A stretch of 64,000 nucleotides of DNA. Origin: Amycolatopsis solani. GTDB lineage: Bacteria; Actinomycetota; Actinomycetes; Mycobacteriales; Pseudonocardiaceae. Within the stretch, counting starts at the first letter, position 1. Each line of letters starts with the position of its first letter. Shown one piece after another: positions 38,399-50,646 of this stretch. Made by a program: the position numbers and the translations under genes. The notes beneath the pieces are model-generated. The model was not told the origin of the DNA and made no database searches. It saw nothing but the letters and a program-made list of their open reading frames with translations. The DNA lies in assembly GCF_033441515.1 (NCBI RefSeq), contig NZ_JAWQJT010000003.1, forward strand, positions 744,001 through 808,000, given 5' to 3'.

Positions 38399-39048
38399 GC
38401 GTGGTGCTCCGATTCGTCGGAAGACTGATCAGTAATCAAGTTTAGCAAGTGCTCGGCGGCCTCCCGCACGTCGGCGTTGACGACGCGGTGGTCGAACTCC
38501 CCCGCCGCCGCCAGCTCGCGCTCCGCTTCGGCCAGCCGGGCCTGCACGGCGGCCTCGTTCTCGGTGCCGCGCCCGGTGAGCCTGCCGACCAGTTCCTCCC
38601 ACGACGGCGGCATCAGCATCACCAGCCGGGCCTCCGGCATCGCCGCGCGGACCTGCCGGGCACCCTGCAGCTCGATCTCCAGGATGGCCGGGCGGCCCTC
38701 GGCGAGGGCCTTCTCGACCGGCTCGCGGGGGGTGCCGTAGCAGTTGCCGGTGAACTCGGCCCACTCCAGGAGCCTGCCGTCGGCGACCATCGCGTCGAAC
38801 TCGGCGCGGTCGACGAAGTGGTAGTGCGCGCCCTCGACTTCGCCGGGGCGGGGCTTGCGCGTGGTGACCGAGACGCTGAAGTAGATGTCGGGCTCCAGCT
38901 TCCGCAGCTCGCCCACCACGCTCGACTTCCCGACCCCCGAAGGCCCCGATACGACGGTGAGCCGGTGCCGGGGGATGTCCCCCGTCACCGGCTCACTGCC
39001 GCGGTCGGCGCCCCGGTTCACCGGGTAGTCACGACCGGCGCCGTTCAC
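38395..39048 (-). CDS. gmk: Guanylate kinase
   Basis: The protein has 217 residues. Gmk phosphorylates GMP to GDP. The P-loop is [16 protein letters not shown] (about 34-49); the GMP-binding region has [20 protein letters not shown] and the [20 protein letters not shown] segment, with [20 protein letters not shown]; the lid Arg are in [17 protein letters not shown]. The frame starts at GTG 39046-39048, overlapping mihF as GTGA. A GTG eleven codons on or others before the P-loop could be the true start, since the first 25 residues are poorly conserved. Confidence 0.95.
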   Translation of the reverse strand: MNGAGRDYPVNRGADRGSEPVTGDIPRHRLTVVSGPSGVGKSSVVGELRKLEPDIYFSVSVTTRKPRPGEVEGAHYHFVDRAEFDAMVADGRLLEWAEFTGNCYGTPREPVEKALAEGRPAILEIELQGARQVRAAMPEARLVMLMPPSWEELVGRLTGRGTENEAAVQARLAEAERELAAAGEFDHRVVNADVREAAEHLLNLITDQSSDESEHHA

Positions 39049-39362
39049 TCGCCGCTGAACTCGGCCAGCAGCGCCTTGCGCTGCCGGTCGCCGAGGCCGC
39101 GAAGGCGACGGCTGGGGGCGATCTCCAGTCGTTCCATGGTCTGCTGCGCGCGGACCTTGCCGACGCCCGGAAGGGCCTCGAGCAGAGCCGAAACCTTCAT
39201 CTTGCCGAGGACTTCGTTCTCCTCGGCCTGCTTCAGCACGTCGACCAGAGTGGTACCGCCCCGCTTCAGCCGCTCCTTCAGCTCAGCACGGATCTTGCGA
39301 GCGGCGGCGGCCTTCTCCAGCGCCGCAGCGCGCTGTTCCTCTGTCAGCTGGGGAAGTGCCAC
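39045..39362 (-). CDS. mihF: Integration host factor, actinobacterial type (mIHF/sIHF)
   Basis: The protein has 105 residues. mIHF is a small nucleoid-associated protein of actinobacteria, unrelated in fold to E. coli IHF, that bends DNA and affects development and secondary metabolism. It begins [18 protein letters not shown] with a long basic helix. The helix-two-turn-helix part is [20 protein letters not shown] followed by [20 protein letters not shown]. The start is GTG 39360-39362 behind CCGGAGGAAAAC. It heads the leftward operon with gmk, rpoZ and coaBC. Confidence 0.96.
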   Translation of the reverse strand: MALPQLTEEQRAAALEKAAAARKIRAELKERLKRGGTTLVDVLKQAEENEVLGKMKVSALLEALPGVGKVRAQQTMERLEIAPSRRLRGLGDRQRKALLAEFSGE

Positions 39363-39388
39363 GTTTTCCTCCGGTAGTTCTCAAATCT

Positions 39389-39415
39389 GGGTGGGTGACG
39401 CGACGGTACCCACCC
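39389..39415. promoter_or_regulatory. Hairpin between pyrF and mihF
   Basis: gggtgggt (39389-39396) and acccaccc (39408-39415) are perfect 8-bp arms around an 11-base loop. The site is 27 bases upstream of the mihF start and 55 bases past the pyrF stop. It may be a terminator for the pyr operon or a leader element of mihF. Confidence 0.4.
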
Positions 39416-39469
39416 GTGAGCACCGGCCACAATGCGGGGGTGCCTGGTGGGACCCGGTTCCGGCCCCTG

Positions 39470-40314
39470 CTATTGGCCGTTTTCCTGCGGGTCGGCCAGC
39501 ACTTCGGCGACGCGTTCGACCGCTTGGCGCAAAGCCTGTTGCTCCGGACCGTGCTTCAGGATGTCGCGGGACGACGCGGGCAGCACACCCGGCAGCGAAG
39601 GCCCGAAAAGGGCCTTCAAATCGGCCGCAGTGGCTCCCTGGGCCCCGAAACCGGGCGCCAGCACCGGACCGTTCAGCCGCGAGAGATCGAGTTCTCCCGG
39701 CGAAATGGTGGCTCCGACCACCACGCCCACATCGCCGAGCGGTTCCGCCCCGTCGTTGAGCGCCGCCGCCGAGTCGACGATCGCCTGCGCCACCGTGCGC
39801 CCGTCGGGCAGCTTCGCGTTCTGCACCGCGGCCGCTTCGGGGTTCGAAGTCCGGGCAAGCACGAAGATGCCGCGCCCCGCCGAGACCGCCGTGGCGGCGC
39901 ACTGCTCCAGCGAGCCGAACCCCAGGTACGGCGAGACGGTGATGGCGTCGGCCGCGATCGCGGCGCCGTCGGCCACGTACGCGGCCGTGTACGCCGCCAT
40001 CGTGGAGCCGATGTCGCCGCGCTTGACGTCCAGCAGCACCAGCGCGCCGGCGTCCCGCGCGGTCTCCACCACCCGTTCCAGCACGCGGACACCGGCGGCC
40101 CCGAAACTTTCGAAGAACGCCGACTGCGGCTTCACGATCGCCGCGCGGGCCGCCAGGACCTCCGTGGCGGACAGCGCGAACCGTTCCAGGCCCGACGCGT
40201 CCACCGGGAGCCCCCAGGCCTCGATCAGGCCCGGGTGCGGGTCGATCCCGGCGCACAGCGGGCCGCGGGCCGCGACGGCCTTGGCCAGCCGCGCCCCGAA
40301 CCGCTCCCCCGCCG

Positions 40315-40318
<4 letters not shown>
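39470..40318 (-). CDS. pyrF: Orotidine 5'-phosphate decarboxylase
   Basis: The protein has 282 residues of the long PyrF subfamily found in actinobacteria. It makes UMP, the last step of de novo pyrimidine synthesis. Motifs: [34 protein letters not shown] and the catalytic [20 protein letters not shown], then [20 protein letters not shown] and [16 protein letters not shown]. The start is GTG 40316-40318, overlapping the carB stop as GTGA. It is the last gene of the pyr operon. Confidence 0.95.
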
Positions 40319-43628
<3,310 letters not shown>

Positions 43629-43629
<1 letters not shown>

Positions 43630-44240
43630 CAGTTTCCTTCTTTCACCAGGCGCCGCAGACCGTCGCGGAAGACCTGGAAGCTTGTGGAACGGTTGTTCTC
43701 GATGTCCATGTGGGGCGCGATCTCGCGCGCTGCGAGTACCTTCGCGAGGCCCTTCCGGTGGTAGCCGTGCTTCTGCAGCACGTGCTCCAGGCCCTCCCAG
43801 GCACCGCCGGGAACGTTCTCCGGGTCGCGGAACTTCGTCTGGCTTCCCAAGCTCGGAGGCACCTTGGGGTAGGCCGCGTGCAGCGCGGGCACGTCGCCGA
43901 GGAACCAGGCCTCGAGCTCTTCGATCACGATGCGGAACAGCGTCGCGTCACCGGACAGTCCTGCTTCGCGCGCGATCTCGACCAGGCGGCTTTTGAGTTC
44001 GGCGCAGTCGTCGTCATCGCGGTCGAGCAAGACGACGATCCGCAAGCCCGCTTCGGCCCAGTAGTACGTGTAGTCCCGGAGCCGGACGGGCAGCTTGCGC
44101 AGCAGATCGGTCTTGCCGTTGAAGGGGACGATCCGGAAGCCCACGCCCGGAACGATCTTCGGGAGAAGCGTCTTCAACGCCTCTTCCGCGGAGGGTTCCT
44201 CGACGAGCACTTCGAGACGGCAGGGGGCGAGAACGGTCAC
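43629..44240 (-). CDS. DUF4276 family protein (TOPRIM-like), partner of AAA ATPase
   Basis: The protein has 203 residues. The N-terminus ([20 protein letters not shown]) with Glu and the later [14 protein letters not shown] with clustered Asp fit a TOPRIM-like fold as in DUF4276 and OLD-type nucleases. [13 protein letters not shown] (about 105-117) is the best conserved DUF4276 stretch. Such proteins usually sit next to an OLD/AAA-like ATPase and are thought to be nuclease or effector partners in defence systems. GTG 44238-44240 overlaps the ATPase stop (GTGA), and its stop overlaps carB (TGATG). It has no known role in pyrimidine synthesis. Function as a defence effector is inference. Confidence 0.8.
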
Positions 44241-45397
44241 GAGCGCTCCTCGAGCGGGTCACCGAACCGGAAGTACCCCTCGGTCCAGAGGTCGCCGAGG
44301 GCGCCTCCGGACTCGACCATGCGGACGACCGGTGCTTCGTCGGAGGCCCGTTTGGTCTCGGCGTAGCCGTCGTCGCCCCGGGCGAACGTCCAGACCTCGT
44401 CCGGTCGCAGGGCATCGACGAAGCGGGGCGCGTGGGTCGCGACGATCACCTGGTCGGCTCGTGCGCCGCGGGCGTCCTCGGCGAGTGAGTAGTGGAGCCG
44501 CGGGTGGACCTGGTTCTCGGGTTCTTCGAGAAGAAGGACCGAAGTGTCCGTGCGCAACGCCACCAGGTAGCCGAGCAGCAGCAGCGTGCCGTCGGAGATG
44601 TTCTCCGGGGCGATGAGGTCTTCCTTGCCCTGTTCGCGCAGGCGGACGATCCAGGCGCCGTTGCCCTGCTGGAAGGGCTCGATGTCGTCGAAGCCCGGGA
44701 CATACCGCCGCAGCGAGGCCCGGATGTTTTCCCACTCGCCGGGGCGCTCGTCTCGGAGGCGCCGGACGATGGCGCCCACATTCCGGCCGTCCGGCTTGAG
44801 CCGGGACGCCCTCTCGTCCTTCGCGCCGTTGCGCATCGCATCGAGATCGAGGTCCGACAGGCCGATCTCGGCGATGAAGCGGTGGAACTCACCGACTTGA
44901 GCCGTGTTGGCGAGCTGGCTGACCACACTCACGCCGAGCAGATCCGGCGTGGCCAGCGAAAGAAGGCTTCCGACGGCGCCGATCCCGGTGACCGCTCCGA
45001 CCCCACGCCGGAGGTCCAGGGTCTCGGAAGGCGCCTCGGCACCCTCCGGCTGCCAGGTCAGCTTCTCCTCGGCCACCACCAGCTCGTCGTTGTCGTGCTC
45101 GATGACGAGCCGGTACGCACCCACCGCGTTCACGATGCGGAACGTCAGCTCGATCTCGACCGGCCCGGCCGCGCCGTGGGTGACGATGTCGGCGGCACCC
45201 CCACGCCGGTCCCACGCCGAGCGCAGCCCGACCCGGAAGGACTCGGCGAGGAAATCCAGCGCGTCGAACACCGTGGACTTGCCACTCCCGTTCGGCCCCA
45301 GCAACGCCGTCACCGGCGTCAGACCGTCCAGCTCGACGTCCCGGAGCACCCGGAAGTTCCGGATCCGGATCCGCTCGATCCCGGTCGAGAGGGTCAC
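44237..45397 (-). CDS. AAA family ATPase (OLD/RecF-like ABC-ATPase)
   Basis: The protein has 386 residues. The N-terminus is RIRNFRVLRDVELDGLTPVT, then Walker A LLGPNGSGKSTVFDAL (about 33-48). The middle part (about 70-230) is a beta/alpha insertion without clear family. The ABC signature-like ENISDGTLLLLGYL, Walker B VLLLEEPENQVHPRLHYSL and the switch His in VIVATHAPRFVDAL complete an ABC-type ATPase of the RecF/OLD/AAA_21 kind. The following gene is DUF4276, giving an ATPase-plus-TOPRIM-like pair comparable to PARIS or OLD systems. GTG 45395-45397 overlaps the carA stop as GTGA. It is inserted in an otherwise standard car operon. Confidence 0.88.
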   Translation of the reverse strand: MTLSTGIERIRIRNFRVLRDVELDGLTPVTALLGPNGSGKSTVFDALDFLAESFRVGLRSAWDRRGGAADIVTHGAAGPVEIELTFRIVNAVGAYRLVIEHDNDELVVAEEKLTWQPEGAEAPSETLDLRRGVGAVTGIGAVGSLLSLATPDLLGVSVVSQLANTAQVGEFHRFIAEIGLSDLDLDAMRNGAKDERASRLKPDGRNVGAIVRRLRDERPGEWENIRASLRRYVPGFDDIEPFQQGNGAWIVRLREQGKEDLIAPENISDGTLLLLGYLVALRTDTSVLLLEEPENQVHPRLHYSLAEDARGARADQVIVATHAPRFVDALRPDEVWTFARGDDGYAETKRASDEAPVVRMVESGGALGDLWTEGYFRFGDPLEERS

Positions 45398-46515
45398 GAC
45401 CGCTTCTCCATGAGCGAAACGAAATCGTCGAACAGGGGCGCCGCGTCGTGGGGGCCGGCCGCGGCTTCGGGGTGGTACTGGACCGAGAACGCCGGGACGT
45501 CGAACGCCCGCAGGCCCTCGACCGCGCCGTCGTTCGCGCAGTAATGGCTGACCTGGGCCGCGCCGAACGGGGACTCGAAGCGCTGCCCGGGCTCGCCTTC
45601 GAGGGCGAAGCCGTGGTTCTGGGCCGTGATCGCCACCGACTTCGTGGCGACGTCGATCACCGGGATGTTGATGCCGCGGTGGCCGTAGCGCATCTTGTAC
45701 GTGTCCAGGCCGAGCGCGCGGCCGAGGACCTGGTTGCCGAAGCAGATGCCGAACAGCGGGATCTCGCGGCCGAGGACCTGCTTGGTCAGCTCGGTCGCGT
45801 GGGTCGTCGTGGCCGGGTCGCCCGGGCCGTTCGACAGGAACACCCCGTCCGGCTCGACCGCCAGGACCTCTTCCAACGTCGACGTGGACGGCAGCACGTG
45901 CACCTCGATGCCGCGCTTGATCATCTGGCGGGGGGTGTTGGACTTGATGCCCAGGTCCAGCGCCACCACCCGGAAGCGCGTCTGCCCGGACGGCGAGACC
46001 ACGTACGGCTTGGGCGTCGTGACCTGGCCGGCCAGGTCCGCACCTTCCATCTTCGGACTGGCCAGCACCTCGGCCACCATCTCGTCGACCGTGCCCAGCG
46101 CGTCACCGGAGAAGACCCCGGCGCGCATCGCGCCGAGCTCGCGCAGGTGGCGGGTCAGCGAGCGGGTGTCGACCTCGGCGATGCCGACGATGCCCTGGTT
46201 CACCAGCTCCTCGTCCAGCGTCCGGCGAGAGCGCCAGTTGGACGGCGTGCGCGCGGGGTCGCGCACCACGTAGCCGTTGACCCAGATCTTCGAGGACTCG
46301 TCGTCCTCGTCGTTCCAGCCGGTGTTGCCGATCTGCGGCGCGGTCTGCACCACGATCTGCCCGTGGTAGGACGGGTCGGTCAGCGTCTCCTGGTAGCCGG
46401 TCATGCCGGTGCAGAACACCGCCTCGCCGAGGGTCCGCCCCCGCGCGCCGTACGCAGCGCCGCGGAACACCCGGCCGTCTTCGAGCACCAGTGCGGCCTG
46501 AGCGCGCGCGTTCAC
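45394..46515 (-). CDS. carA: Carbamoyl phosphate synthase small subunit
   Basis: The protein has 373 residues. CarA hydrolyses glutamine and passes ammonia to CarB. The N-terminal domain begins ALVLEDGRVFRGAAYGARGR and has GEAVFCTGMTGYQETLTDPS. The class I glutamine amidotransferase domain (about 190-373) has the nucleophile Cys in LFGICFGNQVLGRALG, GHRGINIPV, and the His-Glu pair in FSVQYHPEAAAGPHD. The start is GTG 46513-46515, overlapping the upstream membrane gene as GTGA. Its 3' end overlaps the AAA ATPase gene instead of carB. Confidence 0.97.
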   Translation of the reverse strand: MNARAQAALVLEDGRVFRGAAYGARGRTLGEAVFCTGMTGYQETLTDPSYHGQIVVQTAPQIGNTGWNDEDDESSKIWVNGYVVRDPARTPSNWRSRRTLDEELVNQGIVGIAEVDTRSLTRHLRELGAMRAGVFSGDALGTVDEMVAEVLASPKMEGADLAGQVTTPKPYVVSPSGQTRFRVVALDLGIKSNTPRQMIKRGIEVHVLPSTSTLEEVLAVEPDGVFLSNGPGDPATTTHATELTKQVLGREIPLFGICFGNQVLGRALGLDTYKMRYGHRGINIPVIDVATKSVAITAQNHGFALEGEPGQRFESPFGAAQVSHYCANDGAVEGLRAFDVPAFSVQYHPEAAAGPHDAAPLFDDFVSLMEKRS

Positions 46516-47006
46516 TGGGCACCTCCCTTGATCTTGAGCTGTTCGATCCACTGTGGATAGTCGTCGAGTTCGTCGCCGCGGAAGCCGGTGTCGACCTCGG
46601 TTTCGCCGGCCCGCCAGGTGACGACGAGCAGGGCGTCGGTGCCCATCACCTTCCCGGCGATCCTGCTGTCGCGCCGGACGCCGGTGATCGCGTCGCGCGG
46701 GATCCAGAAGTCCGGAGCGCCGCCTCGCTCGACGGCGACGCCGCCGTCGTGGAGCCGCCAGGAAGCAGAGGTCCGCAGCCCCGCGCCGCGGGTGACGACC
46801 CGGTTCTGCCACTCCCCCGCGAACGTCGTGGCGACGTAGACGCCGGTGGACTCCAGCAGGACGGCACCCGGCTCCGACGGGATGGCCGGGAACGGCGGCA
46901 CCTGCACGCTCTGCGAGCGCGCCTTGCGCCGCCAGCCCACGTACATGCCCCAGAGGCAGAGCAGGAAGAAGGCGACGATCGCCAGCACCAGCCAGAAGCG
47001 CTCCAT
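46512..47006 (-). CDS. Membrane protein of the pyr operon (Rv1382-like)
   Basis: The protein has 164 residues. One N-terminal transmembrane helix (about 5-25, WLVLAIVAFFLLCLWGMYVG) is followed by a basic stretch (WRRKARS) and a soluble beta-rich, PH-like domain (GVYVATTFAGEWQNRVVTRG, WIPRDAITGVRRDSRIAGKV). A gene of this kind lies between pyrC and carA in M. tuberculosis (Rv1382, from memory), so it is a regular member of the actinobacterial pyr operon, but its role is unknown. ATG 47004-47006 overlaps the pyrC stop as TGATG. Confidence 0.8.
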   Translation of the reverse strand: MERFWLVLAIVAFFLLCLWGMYVGWRRKARSQSVQVPPFPAIPSEPGAVLLESTGVYVATTFAGEWQNRVVTRGAGLRTSASWRLHDGGVAVERGGAPDFWIPRDAITGVRRDSRIAGKVMGTDALLVVTWRAGETEVDTGFRGDELDDYPQWIEQLKIKGGAQ

Positions 47007-48292
47007 CAGCAGACCTTCCCGTCCCGCGCGGTGAGCCGCCCGCGCAGCAGGGTCGCGGTCACCACACCGGGGAGCCGCATTCCCTCGTACGGGGTGTTGG
47101 CGGCGATGCTGGCCAGCTCCGCGCCCCGGACCGTCCACTCGGCGTCCGGGTCGACCAGCGTCAGGTTCGCCGGCTCGCCGGCCGCGATCGGCCGGCCGTG
47201 GTCGGCCAGGTTGCCGATCTCCGCGGGCCGCTCGCTCATCACGCGGGCGACGCCGCGCCAGTCGAGCAGCCCGGTCCGGACCATGGTCTCGGCCACGATG
47301 GACAGCGCCGTCTGCAGCCCGAGCATGCCCGGCCGGGCCGCGGTCCACTCGGTGTCCTTGTCCTGCACGGCGTGCGGCGCGTGGTCGGTGGCGACGCAGT
47401 CGATGGTCCCGTCGGCCAGCGCGGCCCGCAGCCGCGCGGTGTCTGATTTGGTGCGCAGCGGCGGGTTCACCTTGTTGACCGGGTCGTAGGTGGCCAGGCG
47501 CTCGTCGGTGAGCAGCAGGTGGTGCGGCGTGACCTCGGCCGACACCTTCGTCCCGCGGTCCTTGGCCCAGCGCAGGACGTCCGCGGTGCCCGAAGTGGAC
47601 ACGTGGCAGACGTGCAGCCGCGCGTTCGCGTGCAGTGCCAGGAGGCAGTCGCGCGCCACGATGGACTCCTCCGCGGCGGCGGGCCAGCCGGTGTAGCCGA
47701 GGCGGGCCGCGCGCTCGCCTTCGTGGGCTTGGGCGCCGACGGTCAGCCGCGGCTCCTCGGCGTGCTGCGCGATGACGACGTCGAGCGCGGTCGAGTACTC
47801 CAGCGCGCGGCGCATCAGCAGCGGGTCGGCGACGCAGAGGCCGTCGTCCGAGAAGACCTTGACCCGGGCCTGGGAGTTCGCCATCGTGCCCAGCTCGGCG
47901 AGCTTCTCGCCCTTGAGCCCGACGGTGACCGCGCCGACCGGGTGGACGTCGACCAGGCCGACCTCCTGCCCGCGCCGCCACACGTGCTCGACGATCACGG
48001 CGTTGTCGGCGACCGGGTCGGTGTTGGCCATGGCGAACACGGCGGTGTAGCCCCCGAGCGCCGCCGCGGCCGAGCCGGTGTCGATCGTTTCGGTGTCTTC
48101 GCGGCCGGGTTCACGCAGGTGAGTGTGCAGGTCGACGAAGCCGGGCAGCAGCACCTGCCCCGCGGCTTCGATGATCGAAGCGTCTTCCGGGACCTGGACG
48201 GCACCGATCGCGGTGATCACGCCGTCCTCGATCAGGACGTCGACCGGGTCGCCCTCGCCGTAGGGCCGGGCCCCCTTGATCACGGTGGTCAC
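47006..48292 (-). CDS. pyrC: Dihydroorotase
   Basis: The protein has 428 residues, a type I zinc dihydroorotase closing carbamoyl aspartate to dihydroorotate. Metal-binding motifs: [20 protein letters not shown] (His-x-His), the Lys in the [16 protein letters not shown] region, HAEEPRL and LHVCHVST, and the catalytic [22 protein letters not shown]-like start and C-terminal [12 protein letters not shown] are typical. The start is GTG 48290-48292, overlapping pyrB (GTGA-type). Confidence 0.96.
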   Translation of the reverse strand: MTTVIKGARPYGEGDPVDVLIEDGVITAIGAVQVPEDASIIEAAGQVLLPGFVDLHTHLREPGREDTETIDTGSAAAALGGYTAVFAMANTDPVADNAVIVEHVWRRGQEVGLVDVHPVGAVTVGLKGEKLAELGTMANSQARVKVFSDDGLCVADPLLMRRALEYSTALDVVIAQHAEEPRLTVGAQAHEGERAARLGYTGWPAAAEESIVARDCLLALHANARLHVCHVSTSGTADVLRWAKDRGTKVSAEVTPHHLLLTDERLATYDPVNKVNPPLRTKSDTARLRAALADGTIDCVATDHAPHAVQDKDTEWTAARPGMLGLQTALSIVAETMVRTGLLDWRGVARVMSERPAEIGNLADHGRPIAAGEPANLTLVDPDAEWTVRGAELASIAANTPYEGMRLPGVVTATLLRGRLTARDGKVC

Positions 48293-49221
48293 GCGGCGGC
48301 TCCTTCACTGGCCAAGAGGTGGTAGAGGACCGCCATGCGGACGTGGACGCCGTTGCGGACCTGTTCGGTGATGGCCGAGGCCGGGGAGTCGGCGACCGCC
48401 GAAGCGATCTCCATCCCGCGCAGCATCGGGCCGGGGTGCAGCACGACCGCGTGGTCCGGCAGCAGCTTCTGCCGCTTTTCCGAGAGGCCGTAGGCGATCG
48501 AGTACTCCCGGGCCGAAGGGAAGAAGCCGCCGTGCATCCGCTCGGCCTGGACCCGCAGCATCATGACCGCGTCGACCGCGGGCAGCTCGGCGTCCAGGTC
48601 GTGCGACACCGTGACGGGCAGGCTCTCGACGCCGTAGGGCAGCAGCGTCGGCGGCGCGACGAGCACCACCTCCGCGCCCAGGGCGGCGAGCAGGTGGATG
48701 TTCGAGCGCGCGACCCGGCTGTGCAGGACGTCGCCGACGATCGCGATCCGCCGGTCCTTGAGCGAGCCGAGCCGCTCCCGCAGCGTGGCCGCGTCGAGCA
48801 GCGCCTGCGTCGGGTGCTCGTGGGTGCCGTCACCGGCGTTGACCACCGAGGTGCCGGGCTCGGCGAGCCACTCCGAAAGCCGCTGGGCGGCACCGCTGGC
48901 GGGGTGCCGGACGATCACGCAGTCGGCGCCCGCGGCGGCCAGCGTCAGCGCCGTGTCGCGCAGCGATTCGCCCTTGTTGACCGAGGAGCTGGACGCGGAG
49001 ACGTTGATCACGTCGGCGCTCATCCACTTCCCGGCGATCTCGAACGAGACCCGCGTGCGCGTCGAGTTTTCGTAGAACAGGGTGATCACCGTGCGGCCGC
49101 GCAGCGTCGGCAGCTTCTTCACCTCGCGGCCGAGCAGCGTGTGCTTCAGCTCGTCGGCGGTGTCCAGCACGGCGGTGGCCAGCGCCGGGTCGAGCCCGTC
49201 GGTGGCGAGCAGGTGTTTCAA
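48289..49221 (-). CDS. pyrB: Aspartate carbamoyltransferase catalytic subunit
   Basis: The protein has 310 residues. PyrB joins carbamoyl phosphate and aspartate. Motifs: carbamoyl-phosphate loop [61 protein letters not shown] and HPGPMLRG. No regulatory PyrI is present, as usual in actinobacteria. The start is a TTG (49219-49221) that overlaps the pyrR stop as TTGA. This rare start codon together with the overlap suggests translation coupled to, and limited by, pyrR. Confidence 0.96.
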   Translation of the reverse strand: MKHLLATDGLDPALATAVLDTADELKHTLLGREVKKLPTLRGRTVITLFYENSTRTRVSFEIAGKWMSADVINVSASSSSVNKGESLRDTALTLAAAGADCVIVRHPASGAAQRLSEWLAEPGTSVVNAGDGTHEHPTQALLDAATLRERLGSLKDRRIAIVGDVLHSRVARSNIHLLAALGAEVVLVAPPTLLPYGVESLPVTVSHDLDAELPAVDAVMMLRVQAERMHGGFFPSAREYSIAYGLSEKRQKLLPDHAVVLHPGPMLRGMEIASAVADSPASAITEQVRNGVHVRMAVLYHLLASEGAAA

Positions 49222-49817
49222 GACTCTTCTCCAGGAACTTCGGTCGCGCGCAGCAGGACGGCGTCGCGGCCGTCGATCTCGGCCAGCAGGACGGACACGC
49301 CCTCGGTGCGGGCGGTCGGCACGTTCTTGCCCACGTAGTCGGCGCGGATCGGCAGCTCACGGTGACCTCGGTCGACCAGCACCGCCAGCTGCACCGCGCG
49401 GGGACGGCCGTGATCACGGAGGGCATCGAGCGCGGCCCGGATCGTGCGGCCGGAGAAGAGGACGTCGTCGACCAGGATCACCACCCGGTCGTCGATGCCG
49501 CCGGCGGGCAGCTGCGTCTGTTCGAGCGCGCGCGGCGGGCGGCGGCGGAGGTCGTCCCGGTAGAGGGTGACGTCGAGGGCGCCGGTCGGCGGGCGGACTC
49601 CGGAGAATTCACCGATCTTGTCGGCGAGGCGGGCCGCGAGGGGGGTGCCGCGACTGGGGATCCCCAGCAACACGGGCGGGGTAGTGCTCTCCGCACCGTT
49701 CGCGGTCTTTTCGATGACCTGATGGGCCATTCGGGCGATCGTGCGCGCGACATCGCCGGCCGTCAGGAGCTCTCGCTCCCCGGCCGAACCAGCCGCGCCA
49801 CGCGGACGTGACGACAC
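49218..49817 (-). CDS. pyrR: Bifunctional pyr operon regulator / uracil phosphoribosyltransferase
   Basis: The protein has 199 residues. PyrR binds UMP/UTP and the pyr mRNA leader to lower expression, and has weak UPRTase activity. It shows [46 protein letters not shown] and the PRPP loop [20 protein letters not shown], then [20 protein letters not shown]. The N-terminal 18 residues are variable. The start is GTG 49815-49817 after AAGGAG; the frame opens further upstream into the leader. It heads the pyr operon with its own binding site just upstream. Confidence 0.95.
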   Translation of the reverse strand: MSSRPRGAAGSAGERELLTAGDVARTIARMAHQVIEKTANGAESTTPPVLLGIPSRGTPLAARLADKIGEFSGVRPPTGALDVTLYRDDLRRRPPRALEQTQLPAGGIDDRVVILVDDVLFSGRTIRAALDALRDHGRPRAVQLAVLVDRGHRELPIRADYVGKNVPTARTEGVSVLLAEIDGRDAVLLRATEVPGEES

Positions 49818-49823
49818 TTCGGA

Positions 49824-49862
49824 CTCCTTCCCCGCCTCACCGGACGGGTCCTTAAAGGACGT
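49824..49862 (-). promoter_or_regulatory. PyrR-binding leader element overlapping the pyrR Shine-Dalgarno
   Basis: Reading leftward, the leader has GTCCTTTAAGGAC followed by GTCCGGTGAGGCGGG (49831-49845), then GGAAGGAG and the start codon. GTCCGGTGAGG fits the PyrR binding-loop consensus (ARUCCNGNGAGGYU) known from Bacillus and predicted in mycobacteria. The site is immediately next to the Shine-Dalgarno, so control is probably at translation start and not by a terminator. I infer that UMP-bound PyrR blocks ribosome access. Confidence 0.65.
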
Positions 49863-49984
49863 CTGTTCCCCTGCTGGTCGGGGCTTTCGCACCGACAGTA
49901 GCAGGCACTTTGCTCAGTCTTACGGGTGGTGTGGCGTGATTCGCGGCAAGCTTCTGCTTGACCTGGTGACAACAATGCGTAACC

Positions 49985-49999
49985 ATTACTCTGAGTATT
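49985..49999. promoter_or_regulatory. BldD box upstream of bldD
   Basis: ATTACTCTGAGTATT fits the BldD consensus (nTnACnC[A/T]GnGTnAn) almost exactly and is palindromic. It lies about 70 bases before the bldD start, between divergent bldD and pyrR. A second, weaker half-site GTTACGCA-like sequence precedes it on the other strand (49977-49984). Negative autoregulation by BldD is known in Streptomyces; here it is inferred. Confidence 0.7.
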
Positions 50000-50067
50000 C
50001 GACTCAGCGAGTCCCCTGGACCGGTCACCCCCGACCGGTCGGGGGGTGAAGAACGGAGAACGACCAG

Positions 50068-50556
50068 ATGGGCGATTACGCCAAGGCGCTCGGGGCCAAG
50101 CTCCGCGGGATCCGCCAGCAGCAGGGCCTGTCCCTGCACGGGGTCGAGCAGAAGTCCGGTGGGCGCTGGAAGGCCGTCGTCGTCGGCTCGTACGAGCGTG
50201 GCGACCGTGCCGTCACCGTGCAGAAGCTGGCCGAGCTGGCCGACTTCTACGGTGTGCCGGTGGTCGAGCTGCTGCCCGAGGGCCGGGTCCCCTCCGGTGC
50301 CGAGCCCGCCACCAAGATCGTGATCAACCTCGAGCGCCTCCAGCAGCTGCCTGCCGAAAAGGTGGGCCCGCTGGCCCGCTACGCGGCGACGATCCAGAGC
50401 CAGCGCGGCGACTACAACGGCAAGGTGCTCTCGATCCGCACCGAGGACCTGCGGTCGCTGGCGATCATCTACGACATGACGCCGGGCGAGCTGACCGAGC
50501 AGCTCATCGACTGGGGTGTGCTCCCGCCGGAGGCGCGTCCCGCCAAGGAAGACTGA
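50068..50556 (+). CDS. bldD: Developmental regulator BldD
   Basis: The protein has 162 residues. The N-terminal HTH_3 domain (about 5-70) has LRGIRQQQGLSLHGVEQKSG and YERGDRAVTVQKLAELADFY. The C-terminal domain (about 80-160) carries the c-di-GMP signature RGD-x8-RTED (R113-G-D115 ... R124-x-x-D127), the counterpart of RGD-x8-RQDD in S. coelicolor. BldD dimerised by c-di-GMP represses sporulation genes during vegetative growth. The start is ATG 50068 with GGAG upstream, and its own box lies before it. Presence of an intact motif says c-di-GMP control of development operates in this organism. Confidence 0.97.
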   Translation: MGDYAKALGAKLRGIRQQQGLSLHGVEQKSGGRWKAVVVGSYERGDRAVTVQKLAELADFYGVPVVELLPEGRVPSGAEPATKIVINLERLQQLPAEKVGPLARYAATIQSQRGDYNGKVLSIRTEDLRSLAIIYDMTPGELTEQLIDWGVLPPEARPAKED

Positions 50557-50580
50557 TCGCGAGGTGTGTTGCGCCGACGC

Positions 50581-50618
50581 AGTGAGCGTTCCCCGGTGGG
50601 GCACCGGAGACGCTCACT
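50581..50618. terminator. Bidirectional hairpin between bldD and nusB
   Basis: agtgagcgt (50581-50589) pairs with acgctcact (50610-50618), and the inner CCGGTG/CACCGG also pairs around a GGG loop. It lies between two convergent genes and can serve both. There is no clear T-run. Confidence 0.7.
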
Positions 50619-50646
50619 GACCTCGTCGGGGGGCTCGCAGCAGTAC

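Noticed and set aside
45394..46812. Upstream extension of carA by about 99 codons
   Set aside because: The extension is Arg-rich and overlaps the membrane protein gene in another frame; conserved CarA begins at GTG 46515.
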